From an uncultured bacterium (lineage in GTDB: Bacteria > Cyanobacteriota > Vampirovibrionia > Gastranaerophilales > Gastranaerophilaceae): 64,000 nucleotides of DNA. The DNA lies in the NCBI GenBank assembly GCA_949283255.1, contig CASDRS010000011.1, positions 1 to 64,000 on the forward strand, in the 5' to 3' direction. The translations under genes were made by a program, and so were the position numbers. This document shows, piece after piece, positions 34,054 to 43,458 of the stretch. The notes below the pieces were generated by a model. That model was not told the DNA's origin, searched no databases, and was given only the letters and a program-made list of their open reading frames with translations. How positions within the stretch are numbered: the first letter of the stretch is position 1; each line of letters starts with the position of its first letter.

Positions 34054-37000
34054 ATGGAAAATTCTAATATTATAGCGATTGAAGAGAAGGAAAAAGAGGA
34101 TGCAAGAGCCCTCACGCAAAGTTTTGCAAGAAGCGATGTAAAGAGCAGAGCATATATAAACGCTCTGGGTGCTGAAATTCTTCTTAAGTATTTTGAGAAA
34201 GAAAATATTATCAAAGAACGCACTTATAATTTACATAATATTAGAAAAATTTTAGAAGAATTTGATATTTCTGATGTGAAGCTTTCTAACATCCATATAG
34301 ATGTCAGAGTAGTATTTGATGAAAATCAAATTTTTATTCCTAAGTCTCATTTTGAATACGACCTCCTTCCTGATATTTATGTTGTGTTTAAATTGGCAAA
34401 AGATCACAGCAATGTTGAATTTTTAGGATTTTTTGAACCGAAATTAATTAACAAAAATAATGCTAACGATAAATACTATTTCATAGAAAAAGAAAAATTA
34501 TCTTCTCCGGTTGACCTAAAATCATTTGTTGAAAATTTTAAAGGAGATAGGGCAAAGGATTATTCTCAAGAAGAATTAGATAATGCTGAATTTTTAATGT
34601 TATCAATGACTGATCACGATGTAAGCGATGAAGATAAAAGAAAATTACTTAATTATTTGTCTCATAGTGAAGTGTTAAGAGATGAGTTTATTGAATATGA
34701 AAACTTTGAAATGATTTCTTATCAGGCTGCAAATATTGTAGGACTTGAATTACCTGTAAATCCTAGCGATGTAAATATTGCAGAAATTCCGACAGAAGAT
34801 ATGCCATCTGATATTGCAGATGAGATAATGCCGGAATCGTCTGAACCTGAAATCGTCGAGGAGTCTAATAGTGATAATAACGGTGGTGTATCAGGCTTGG
34901 TTGAAGGTGCTGTAACATTGGGTGCAGAAATTGCAGGAACTGCAATGGCAAGTGCAGCTTTAGCAGGAACTGAAGAAGCTGTTGATACTACAGCAAATAT
35001 TGTTAATGCTGCAGCAAATGTAGCAAATGTTACATCAGATGCTATTGATATGGCAAACAGCATTCAAAACATGGCGGCGCAAGTTTTCTCAGATGATAAT
35101 GCTCAAGAGACAACTCAAGATTTGGAAAATCTGAATTTGGATAATCTTGCGAATGAAGTTGATTTTTCAAATGTAGAAAACTCTTTAAGTGATGATGCAG
35201 CACAGAGTGTAACTGATACTGTTGCTGAGCCAAATTGGCAAGATGTCCAGTCTGATGTTGCTTCTGATAATTCAGAAGATGTTCAGAGTGAATCTCAGGT
35301 TGAGGATACTGTTGCTGAAGCTCAAGACTCTTCCGACAGCGATAATATGAATGGAAGTTTGGACGAGTTATTTGCTGATTACGGCAATGATAGCTCTGAT
35401 GAGAGTAATACTTCAGAACAAAATAATGATGATTATGAAGATGATTATGAAGATGATTATGAAGATGATTATGTAGAAAATAGTTTTTCAGGTAGTGATT
35501 TACCTTCATCTAGGGGTAGTTTGGTCGATTCTATTGCACGCGGGCTTCATACTCCTATTAGTGAAGCGACAGAATTAACTTCTTTAGAAGATATTCAATC
35601 AGGAAATATCCCTAAAGCTTCTGCTCCGGCTAATACCGGAGATATTATGGAAACAATGGAGATGGATGAGTTTCATAACCTTGTAAATAATTATGTTCCG
35701 CAAGAAATAAAAGATGAATCTGAAACTGTTGCTTTTGATAATGTAGGGGGTTCTTCAGCAATTCCGATTTCGGCGAATAAAGAGGAACAAGCAGAAGATG
35801 CTTCAGAATTGTCAACAATGGATGATATAGCCTCAGAAACGACTAACAATGATGGATCTAATATCAACGATCGTTGGGCAGGTGCTGCTGAAGGCGTAGG
35901 TTCTGTTTTGCCTAAAGCTGAAGGTGAAGAGTTAACTTCAGATGCATTTGTAGAGGATTTATCTGATATTCAGAATACATCAGATATAAGCAAGCCTGCG
36001 GATGAGTCTGATGTAGTGGCTGAAACTGTTGAAAATGCGGAGAATATTTCTGATACACAGGATTTGTCTCATGTGTTGGATCATGCTGACGAATTAACCT
36101 CTGATGATTTTGTGCAGAATATGCCTGATGTGCAGGATTTGTCTCATGTGTTGGATCATGCTGACGAATTAACCTCTGATGATTTTGTGCAGAATATGCC
36201 TGATGTGCAAGATTTGTCAAATGTGTTAGATCATGCAGATGAATTGACTTCAGACGATTTTGTACAGAATATGCCTGAAGAGCAAGATTTGTCAAATGCG
36301 TTAGACCATGCAGATGAATTAACGTCAGATGATTTTGTACAGAATATGCCTGAAGAACAAGATTTGTCAAATGCGTTAGACCATGCAGATGAATTAACAA
36401 CAGATGATTTGGTAGAAGATTTATCTGAAATGCAGAATGTTACTGGTACAGCTGATCTCAATGATAGTGCTAATATTGCTGATAATACAGCTCACACTGA
36501 AGATACTGATTTAGATGAAGGATTTTTGAGCCAATTAGATTCTATCGGTTTGGGTGAGCTACCTGAAGAAAATACTTCTTCTGATGAGATTCCTGATGAT
36601 CAAATTTCAGATTTGATATCAGGAGAAAGTTCACCAAATGATGAAGAAAAAAGCGTTTCTGGTCTTGAAGTAAGTGATGAGACAGCTGAAATTACAGATT
36701 CTGAAAAAGAACAGGATGATGAAAAATTGCATGTTCTTTATGACGGATCTACAGCTGATAATATAGAATCTTTGGAATCTGAGCCGAATGAAAATCAGGA
36801 AGAAGAAAATTATGATTTCAGACCTGATAACAAGTTTGGAAAGTTAATGCCTGTATTTGCAATTCTTGCAGCTATCATTATCGCGGGTTCTGTTGTAGGA
36901 TTTTTGATTAAGAGCAAAAACAGCGTGGATGCTGATACTCTTATTCAGACTACCGAAGAAAATGAAATGCTGGCATCTCCTGAAGTTGATAATTCAAATA

Positions 37001-37557
37001 TCTTAGGAAACAATGGCCCAATTCCGACTGCAAATATTCCAAAAGATGGTGAAACGGCTGCTCCTCAAGCTCAGACTAAAGCACCGTCTAACCAACCTGC
37101 AGCTTCAACTCCTGCTCCGGCAAAAGCTACTGATAAAAAAGAAGTTAAGCCTGCAGCGCAGAAGGCTCCTGTTGTAAGACAAGTAACTCCGACAAAACCT
37201 CTCAACAGCAGCAAAACAATTACTCTAAGAAAGCTTGCTTGGCAAGTACCTGATTATCTTTCATATAGCGACAATATGAAGAGATATTTACAAACAGCAG
37301 GAAAGAGTATAAAACTTACACTTTCAAGTGATCTTTTGCTTACGAATGATTATATTTATTCAAATCAGGTTAAGGTTGATTTGAAACTTAACAAAAATGG
37401 AGATATAATTAGTTCTAAGATAGCAAAATCAAGCGGTTCTGAACAAGTTGATAAAATTGTGTTACGAACTGTTAAAGATACACTAAATGTGGTGAAACCT
37501 GCTCAGGGAGAGGTTCCTACACCTAATTATAATTTGGCTCTTATCATTTATCTATAA
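34054..37557 (+). CDS. giant DUF1822-like/TonB-like transmembrane protein
   Basis: A 1167-aa protein. The N-terminal domain (about 1-235) with AYINALGAEILLKYFEKENI, PDIYVVFKLAKD and VEFLGFFEP resembles the cyanobacterial DUF1822 domain. Then come about 700 acidic, low-complexity residues, including DDYE repeats and five 25-residue tandem repeats (about 669-793). A single transmembrane helix (about 930-952), a Pro/Ala/Lys-rich spacer and a TonB/TolA-like C-terminal domain (about 1075-1167, SGSEQVDKIVLRTVKDTL) follow. By charge the N-terminal 930 residues should be cytoplasmic and the C-terminus periplasmic. The SD is GGAAGGAG. It heads a unit with a sigma factor and an ATPase; an anti-sigma or envelope-signalling role is inferred. 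Confidence 0.75.
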   Translation: MENSNIIAIEEKEKEDARALTQSFARSDVKSRAYINALGAEILLKYFEKENIIKERTYNLHNIRKILEEFDISDVKLSNIHIDVRVVFDENQIFIPKSHFEYDLLPDIYVVFKLAKDHSNVEFLGFFEPKLINKNNANDKYYFIEKEKLSSPVDLKSFVENFKGDRAKDYSQEELDNAEFLMLSMTDHDVSDEDKRKLLNYLSHSEVLRDEFIEYENFEMISYQAANIVGLELPVNPSDVNIAEIPTEDMPSDIADEIMPESSEPEIVEESNSDNNGGVSGLVEGAVTLGAEIAGTAMASAALAGTEEAVDTTANIVNAAANVANVTSDAIDMANSIQNMAAQVFSDDNAQETTQDLENLNLDNLANEVDFSNVENSLSDDAAQSVTDTVAEPNWQDVQSDVASDNSEDVQSESQVEDTVAEAQDSSDSDNMNGSLDELFADYGNDSSDESNTSEQNNDDYEDDYEDDYEDDYVENSFSGSDLPSSRGSLVDSIARGLHTPISEATELTSLEDIQSGNIPKASAPANTGDIMETMEMDEFHNLVNNYVPQEIKDESETVAFDNVGGSSAIPISANKEEQAEDASELSTMDDIASETTNNDGSNINDRWAGAAEGVGSVLPKAEGEELTSDAFVEDLSDIQNTSDISKPADESDVVAETVENAENISDTQDLSHVLDHADELTSDDFVQNMPDVQDLSHVLDHADELTSDDFVQNMPDVQDLSNVLDHADELTSDDFVQNMPEEQDLSNALDHADELTSDDFVQNMPEEQDLSNALDHADELTTDDLVEDLSEMQNVTGTADLNDSANIADNTAHTEDTDLDEGFLSQLDSIGLGELPEENTSSDEIPDDQISDLISGESSPNDEEKSVSGLEVSDETAEITDSEKEQDDEKLHVLYDGSTADNIESLESEPNENQEEENYDFRPDNKFGKLMPVFAILAAIIIAGSVVGFLIKSKNSVDADTLIQTTEENEMLASPEVDNSNILGNNGPIPTANIPKDGETAAPQAQTKAPSNQPAASTPAPAKATDKKEVKPAAQKAPVVRQVTPTKPLNSSKTITLRKLAWQVPDYLSYSDNMKRYLQTAGKSIKLTLSSDLLLTNDYIYSNQVKVDLKLNKNGDIISSKIAKSSGSEQVDKIVLRTVKDTLNVVKPAQGEVPTPNYNLALIIYL
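36058..36432 (+). repeat. five 75-bp in-frame tandem repeats
   Basis: Units start at 36058, 36133, 36208, 36283 and 36358. Each encodes a 25-residue acidic repeat with core LDHADELTSDDFVQNMP. Units 1 and 2 are virtually identical at the DNA level, so the array was expanded recently; unit 5 is diverged. Confidence 0.9.
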
Positions 37558-37591
37558 TTGTGTTACAATGATATAAAGTAGGGGAATTCAA

Positions 37592-38158
37592 GTGGAATTA
37601 GCACAGGATAAAATAAATCTAATTGAAAAGTTAATTAGAAGTAACAGAAAGTTTGTTAATAACGAAGATTTGTATGATGATTTCTTTAATGAAACTTGTA
37701 AACGTTCTTTGCCGATTATAAGCACGATTACTTCTGATGCAACTTTGGAAGTGTATTTGAGAAAGGTTGCGACTTCGAGTATATTGAATGTACTTAAAGA
37801 TTCCGGCAGGTTGAGAAGAACTCGTGAAAGTTATGAGCCGGTAAAAGAAGTTTCGCTAAATGACACCGCTTCCTACTCAAATGTATATGCAAATGTAGTT
37901 ATTGAATACGAACCTATAGATTTTGATAACGGGCCTGAGGATGTAGCCGTTAAAAATGAAGTTTTACAAATGGTTATTGATTCAATTCATCAGATAAATA
38001 ATGCAGAGCCTGAAAAACAGTATCTCGAGTTGTACAAATTGAGATTTCAAGAAGGCATGACTCAGAGTGAGATTGCAAATGAGCTTAATCTGTCTCAGTC
38101 CGAAGTCTCAAAAAGATTATTTAAACTGATGAAAAAGGTAAAAAAAGCCTTTAACTAA
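37592..38158 (+). CDS. sigma-70 family RNA polymerase sigma factor-like protein
   Basis: A 188-aa protein read from a GTG with AGGGGAA upstream. The N-terminal part is helical, with LEVYLRKVATSSILNVLKD like a region-2 remnant. The C-terminal region 4 is clear: LYKLRFQEGMTQSEIANELNLSQSEVSKRLFKLMKK, a helix-turn-helix for -35 recognition. The size fits an ECF-type factor, though region 2 is divergent. It lies 34 bp after the transmembrane protein gene and 14 bp before the ATPase gene. Confidence 0.78.
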   Translation: MELAQDKINLIEKLIRSNRKFVNNEDLYDDFFNETCKRSLPIISTITSDATLEVYLRKVATSSILNVLKDSGRLRRTRESYEPVKEVSLNDTASYSNVYANVVIEYEPIDFDNGPEDVAVKNEVLQMVIDSIHQINNAEPEKQYLELYKLRFQEGMTQSEIANELNLSQSEVSKRLFKLMKKVKKAFN

Positions 38159-38172
38159 TCGAGATTTTTAAT

Positions 38173-41151
38173 ATGAAATGTCCAATTTGTAAAAAAACAA
38201 TACCGGATGATTCCATTAGGTGTCCGTATTGTAATACCCGAACCGGTTTAATTTGTAAAAATTGTCACACAGTCAATACGGTTTTTGATATTGTTTGCAG
38301 GAATTGCGGAGAAGAGATTTTGAAGCTTTGCCCTGAGTGCGGTTGTGTAAATTTCCCTAATGCTAAAGTTTGCAGAAAATGCGGGTATGAACTTAAAGAG
38401 CCTGTTAAAATTGATAAAATTAAGCCAAAAGCTTCACTTAATGACTCGGCAAAATCAAACAAACGTATTGTAAATCAGGAGATTGCTAAGCAACTTTTAG
38501 AAAAGGCGATTTTATCTAAGGATAAGAAAATTATTTCGCTGAGTGGTGTGCGTGGTGTGGGCAAGAGCCATGTTTTGGCAAAGGTAATCCAGAGTTTGCA
38601 GGAACAAGCTTATGTTTGGTTTTACGGCAAGTGTACTCCTATTACTCAGTTAACTCCCGGCGGTTATTTGCAGGACGTATTGTTTAATCTTTTTAATTTG
38701 CCTAATTTTTGTATAAATAGCTTGAAGTTTAAAAAAGATGCTACAAAATTATTCCAAAATAAATTCCCTTACCTTGATAATAAAGAAATTGCGGACTTTT
38801 TAAACTTTTTGTATCCTTCTGAGTTCGGCAAATTTGAGGATTTACATAAAAATAAAACAAAGACTTTTAATTTATTAAACAAGATTTTTGATAAAATTAT
38901 TCAATATTCTAAATTCGTCATCGTTGTAGACAATTTTGAGACTATTGACGGTTTTTCTTATGAGTTTTTGCATAATTATATTAAAAAGGATTCTGTTTAT
39001 AAGGATTTGAAATTACTCCTTTTATATTCTGAGCCACGTCCTTGCAAGGGGTATTTTAATTTGCCTTTAGAAGAGAATGAGGATATATATTTTGATTTAA
39101 CACTTGAGCCTTTTGATGCTGACCAAATGGTCAAGTTTATAGCCAAAAAAGAAGAAAAAAATTCTGATTTCCCTGCGATAACTGATAGCGAGAATACATT
39201 AATTATGACTCAGTGCGGTGGTATTCCTGCATATATCGAGCAGGCGCTTGGCTTAAGGTTGGATTCTCAGGTTGCGGATTGTGAATTCGAACTGCCGGAA
39301 AAGTATGCAGATCTTGTTGCAAAGAGAATATTTATTTTGGGCGAAATTAATAAAGAAGCTTATACTTTGCTTATGGGCTGTGCAATTTTGGGTGATAAAA
39401 TTAATTTGAATTTAATACAGCAGATTTTTGATTATGATGATAAAGTTTTTGGAGATATTATCACTTATTTGAATAAAATGAATTTTATTGTTCCTTTAAA
39501 TGATATTTTTTACCAGTTTAAGGATCTTCTTTTGTGGGAGACAATTCTGAATGTTGCGAAAACCGATGAGCAATACATAGCATTAAATACTCGTATATGT
39601 AATGCGCTTGTGAACTTTACTCCAAATTCTAATGCGATTTTTGGTATTATTGCCCAAAATATTAAGAACCCGAGTTTGGCGCTTGATATATGGACTCGAA
39701 ATACTCGTTTGGCTTCATATATAGGCGATATCGGTTTGTATTCAATATCTCAAAAGCAGTGTCTTGCGCTAATAAATGAATTGGATGAAACTAAAACTTT
39801 AAGAATACGTTATAATATTTCTGAAAGATTGGGCAAATTATTGTCGGATTACAACCCGAAAGAGGCTATGGATTATTTGCCTGACGCTATTGCAAATGCG
39901 GAAGCGTTAGAAGATGTTCCAAAAGAGATAGAGCTTTTGGCTTATTTGACATATTGCTGTAGTAAGACAGGGACTTATTTCGGGAATGTTGAATGCGTTG
40001 ACAGCGTGTTGAGTAAAATTCCGCAAGACAAAAAGTTGGAAATAGCTCTGGTGAAGAGTGCAAAACTGAAAGCGCTTCTTGCAATAGGAAATTGCGGGCA
40101 GGTTGTTAATATGATTGACAACGAGATTATGCCTGTTTTTGATGAGATTTTAAAGACAAATTATACAAGGGTTGATATTCCGTCAAGTATCGTTCTCGAA
40201 ACTTGGTTTAATACGTATTTAGTGTTGGCGGAAGCTCTTACTATGCAAGGAAATGACAGGTCGTTCGAAGTTTTGACAATTCTTTTCGAAATTTTGGAGC
40301 GTAACAACATTCAGGATGTTTCGTATATTTGTAAGTGCAAACTCATATTAGCTCAAGCTAATACTATGAAAGGCGATTACACAACAAGTGAAAAGTTGTT
40401 AGAAGATATTATGAAACAGTATCAAGACAAAAATCTTGATGATGAAGCCATAATAAAATGGAATACTATCAATATTATAAATAATTTTATGCGCAAAAAA
40501 TACAAGGATATGCAGGACGATTTGTTCCAGATTGTAACTTTTGCAAATAATTGCGGAGATGTGTTTACAAAAAACATGATGAAAACTTTGCTGGGTAAGT
40601 TATTTAATGATACTGATAAGACCAAAGAGGCTATGAAGATTTATCAAGACCAGATAACTTATTTCTCAAAAGAAAAGATGGCTCTTGGAGCATTGCTTAC
40701 TTGGTATTTAATTGCAGAAGCTACAATTACAACTGATGGACCTTATGAGGCAAGAGAAATAGCTTCTCAGGCAATCAAAGTTGCGCAAAACCCTAAGATA
40801 GAAAACTATTTCTTCTCTGTTCTTCTGGATATTATTATTGCAAAATCATTTATGGTAACATCTGATTATGATTCCGCAAAAATTCATATAGAATCTGCTA
40901 TTGAGATTGCTAAAAAATATAATATGAATGATTTGTTATCCCGTTTATACCTGTTGTATGGCAGATATTTTAATGAAATCGGACTTGTTAAATCTGATGA
41001 ACAAAAAGATTATCTTGAAGGTTCTAAAAAGATGTATGAACTTGCTTCAAATCTTGTTAAACAGACAAGAAATAACCATGTTTATGTCGAAATTGAAAAA
41101 GCAAAAAGTGTGTTGAAATCTTTTGTTGAAGTCAACGGAATTAAGTTATAA
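38173..41151 (+). CDS. zinc-ribbon, STAND-type ATPase with TPR-like C-terminus
   Basis: A 992-aa protein. Three N-terminal zinc ribbons (about 2-76: CPICKKTIP, CPYC, CKNC, CRNC, CPECG, CRKCGYEL) are followed by a P-loop ATPase (Walker A GVRGVGKSHVL near 127; Walker B FVIVVDNFET near 250). A winged-helix-like region comes next, then about 500 helical residues with TPR-like repeats. This layout matches STAND signalling ATPases and adenylate-cyclase-associated ATPases. No effector domain is visible. It is the third gene of the unit; bioB starts 22 bp downstream. Confidence 0.8.
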   Translation: MKCPICKKTIPDDSIRCPYCNTRTGLICKNCHTVNTVFDIVCRNCGEEILKLCPECGCVNFPNAKVCRKCGYELKEPVKIDKIKPKASLNDSAKSNKRIVNQEIAKQLLEKAILSKDKKIISLSGVRGVGKSHVLAKVIQSLQEQAYVWFYGKCTPITQLTPGGYLQDVLFNLFNLPNFCINSLKFKKDATKLFQNKFPYLDNKEIADFLNFLYPSEFGKFEDLHKNKTKTFNLLNKIFDKIIQYSKFVIVVDNFETIDGFSYEFLHNYIKKDSVYKDLKLLLLYSEPRPCKGYFNLPLEENEDIYFDLTLEPFDADQMVKFIAKKEEKNSDFPAITDSENTLIMTQCGGIPAYIEQALGLRLDSQVADCEFELPEKYADLVAKRIFILGEINKEAYTLLMGCAILGDKINLNLIQQIFDYDDKVFGDIITYLNKMNFIVPLNDIFYQFKDLLLWETILNVAKTDEQYIALNTRICNALVNFTPNSNAIFGIIAQNIKNPSLALDIWTRNTRLASYIGDIGLYSISQKQCLALINELDETKTLRIRYNISERLGKLLSDYNPKEAMDYLPDAIANAEALEDVPKEIELLAYLTYCCSKTGTYFGNVECVDSVLSKIPQDKKLEIALVKSAKLKALLAIGNCGQVVNMIDNEIMPVFDEILKTNYTRVDIPSSIVLETWFNTYLVLAEALTMQGNDRSFEVLTILFEILERNNIQDVSYICKCKLILAQANTMKGDYTTSEKLLEDIMKQYQDKNLDDEAIIKWNTINIINNFMRKKYKDMQDDLFQIVTFANNCGDVFTKNMMKTLLGKLFNDTDKTKEAMKIYQDQITYFSKEKMALGALLTWYLIAEATITTDGPYEAREIASQAIKVAQNPKIENYFFSVLLDIIIAKSFMVTSDYDSAKIHIESAIEIAKKYNMNDLLSRLYLLYGRYFNEIGLVKSDEQKDYLEGSKKMYELASNLVKQTRNNHVYVEIEKAKSVLKSFVEVNGIKL

Positions 41152-41173
41152 ATATTGAAACTAAGGAAAATTT

Positions 41174-42088
41174 ATGAATACCCTGTCAAAAGAAGAATTA
41201 CTAAAACTATATCATCTTGATTTAAAAGAGTTGCTTGAAATATCAGCTAAGTATGTAAAAAATGAAGTAAGTTTTTGTTCGCTGGTAAATGCAAGAAATG
41301 GCAAATGTTCGCAAAACTGTAAGTATTGTGCTCAAAGCTCATATTACCGTACGGATATTGAAAGTTATCCGCTCATAAGTTTGGATGAAGTTCGAGTTTC
41401 AGCACTTGATGCAAAGAAAAATCACGCATCAAAGTTTGCAATTGTTACTTCCGGAAAAACTCCAGACGAGAGTGATTTTGATACCATACTTGAGATGATA
41501 GAAGAAGTGAACAAAATAGACGGTCTGAGAAGCTGTGCTTCTATCGGAATCTTGACAGAGGAGCAAGCTGAAAAATTGGCTTCGGTCGGACTAAAAAGAT
41601 TTCATCATAATATAAACACTTGTAGATCTTATTATCCTGAAGTTTGCACTACTCACAGTTGGGAAGACAGATATAATACTTGTAAGCTTGTAAAAAAATA
41701 CGGCATGGAGCTTTGCTGTGGTGTAATACTCGGTATGGGGGAGAGTGTTGAGCAGAGAATTGAGATGGCTTTGGAACTTAGAGAAATAGAGCCTGACAGT
41801 ATTCCTATAAATATTCTTATGCCAATTCCAAGTACTCCTTTTGAGAACTACTTAGACAAAATAGATGAAGAAAATGTCTTAAGGACTTTGGCTGTTTTTA
41901 AAATTGCAAACCCTAATTCTATTTTGCGTTTTTGCGGCGGAAGAATGAGGCTGTCCGATGAAAACCAAAAACTCGCCCTTACCAGTTGTGTAGAGGGTAT
42001 TCTTATAGGAAACTATTTGACAACAGTCGGTAAAAATCCTCAAGAAGATTATGAGATGGTAACTAAACTCGGTAAAAAAATAGTTTAG
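41174..42088 (+). CDS. bioB: biotin synthase
   Basis: A 304-aa radical SAM enzyme that inserts sulfur into dethiobiotin. The motif NGKCSQNCKYCAQSSYY gives the 4Fe-4S ligands. SCASIGILTEEQAEKL, HNINTCRSYYPEVCTTHSWEDR and RFCGGRMRLSDENQ are BioB hallmarks, and the Arg in the last one coordinates the 2Fe-2S cluster. SD AAGGAAA. It follows the ATPase gene closely and may be read through from that unit. The usual bioD/F/A partners are not adjacent. Confidence 0.95.
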   Translation: MNTLSKEELLKLYHLDLKELLEISAKYVKNEVSFCSLVNARNGKCSQNCKYCAQSSYYRTDIESYPLISLDEVRVSALDAKKNHASKFAIVTSGKTPDESDFDTILEMIEEVNKIDGLRSCASIGILTEEQAEKLASVGLKRFHHNINTCRSYYPEVCTTHSWEDRYNTCKLVKKYGMELCCGVILGMGESVEQRIEMALELREIEPDSIPINILMPIPSTPFENYLDKIDEENVLRTLAVFKIANPNSILRFCGGRMRLSDENQKLALTSCVEGILIGNYLTTVGKNPQEDYEMVTKLGKKIV

Positions 42089-42105
42089 AAAATATAAAAA
42101 GCATT

Positions 42106-43398
42106 TTATTCAAAAACTTTTTTATAAATTACATCTATATTTTTTAAGAAAGCTTTTTTATCAAACAACTCTTCAATCTCATTTTTGCTGAGTCTTGAAG
42201 TAACATCGTTGTCATCAAGAAGATTTGCTTTGAAATTGCCGTCATTTTCAAACGCTTCAAGAGCATTTCTTTGTACAACTCGGTATGCTTCTTCTCTGGT
42301 TAAGCCTTTTTCTATCAATTTTAATAGTACTTTTTGTGAAAATACTATCCCGCCGAATTTGTCGGTATTTTTAAGCATATTGTCCTTATGTACAACCAGA
42401 TTTTCCAAAATGTTGTTAAATCTTGCAAGCATAAAGTCCACAAGTGTAAGACTATCAGGGAAAATTATACGCTCAGCTGAACTGTGTGAAATATCTCGTT
42501 CATGCCATAGCGGAATATCCTCGAGTGCTACTATAGAATTTGCACGAACAACTCTTGCTAACCCGCATAAATTTTCGCTTAAAATTGGGTTTTTCTTATG
42601 CGGCATTGCAGAGGACCCCTTTTGGTTCTGATCAAATCCTTCTTCTACTTCAAGAACTTCGGTTCTTTGCAGGTGTCTTATTTCTGTTGCAAATTGCTCA
42701 ATTACACTTGCAATAAGTGCCAGAGATTGCATAAAGTATGCGTGATAATCTCTTGCGATAATTTGTGTTGAAATTTTGACAGGTTTAAGTCCAAGATTTG
42801 CGCAAGTGAGTTCTTCCACTTCCGGCGGAATATTGCTGTAAGTCCCGACAGGTCCTGAAACTTGGCCTACACGAATTTGCTCAAGTGCGTTTCTAAAATT
42901 GTTTCTTTGACGGTTTAAAATATCAATCCACGAGCAAAGCTTGACTCCAAAAGTCATTATTTCTGCGTGTACCCCGTGAGAACGTCCGATACATAAAGTG
43001 TCTCTATGTTTTTCTGCGAGGATTTTTAGTGTATTTATAACCGTATTCAAATCGTTCAGAATTATCTTGCCGCTGTCTTGAATTTGAAGCGAGAATGCTG
43101 TATCTATGACATCAGAACTTGTCATTCCAACGTGCATATATTTTGCCAAATCTCCAAGACTTTCGTTAACACTCGTTAAAAACGCAATAACGTCGTGTTT
43201 GACCTCTCGTTCAATTTCTTCAATACGCTTAAGATCAAATTTTGCGTTGTTTTTTAATTCTTCTATATCTTCTTTAGGGAAGATGCCCAATTCGGCGTAC
43301 GCTTCACAGACTGCAATTTCTACATTTAAGTAATATGAAAACTTAGATTGCAGTGACCATATATTTTTAATTTCATCACGAGAATATCTATCAATCAT
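42106..43398 (-). CDS. purB: adenylosuccinate lyase
   Basis: A 430-aa fumarase/aspartase-superfamily enzyme of purine synthesis (SAICAR and adenylosuccinate cleavage). Motifs: KYMHVGMTSSDVIDTA, IGRSHGVHAEIMTFG and the signature GSSAMPHKKNPILSEN. ATG 43398 (MIDRYSRDEI) is the family start, and a TATAAT ends 6 nt before it with no SD; the longer reading has no support. Stand-alone gene, convergent with bioB. Confidence 0.95.
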   Translation of the reverse strand: MIDRYSRDEIKNIWSLQSKFSYYLNVEIAVCEAYAELGIFPKEDIEELKNNAKFDLKRIEEIEREVKHDVIAFLTSVNESLGDLAKYMHVGMTSSDVIDTAFSLQIQDSGKIILNDLNTVINTLKILAEKHRDTLCIGRSHGVHAEIMTFGVKLCSWIDILNRQRNNFRNALEQIRVGQVSGPVGTYSNIPPEVEELTCANLGLKPVKISTQIIARDYHAYFMQSLALIASVIEQFATEIRHLQRTEVLEVEEGFDQNQKGSSAMPHKKNPILSENLCGLARVVRANSIVALEDIPLWHERDISHSSAERIIFPDSLTLVDFMLARFNNILENLVVHKDNMLKNTDKFGGIVFSQKVLLKLIEKGLTREEAYRVVQRNALEAFENDGNFKANLLDDNDVTSRLSKNEIEELFDKKAFLKNIDVIYKKVFE

Positions 43399-43404
43399 AA
43401 ATTG

Positions 43405-43410
43405 ATTATA
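43405..43410 (-). promoter_or_regulatory. -10 box giving a likely leaderless purB mRNA
   Basis: On the minus strand TATAAT, then CAATTT (6 nt), then ATG at 43398. There is no SD. Confidence 0.5.
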
Positions 43411-43458
43411 GCACAAAATTTCTAATATAAAACCACTGCAAAAAGTTAAGTTTTTGTT

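Noticed and set aside
36058-36432. CRISPR-like array
   Set aside because: The 75-bp units are contiguous without spacers and are read in frame as protein repeats.
35042-36461. Antisense ORFs rich in His/Leu/Gln across the giant protein gene
   Set aside because: They are shadows of the acidic repeat codons on the opposite strand, with no SD and no plausible protein composition.
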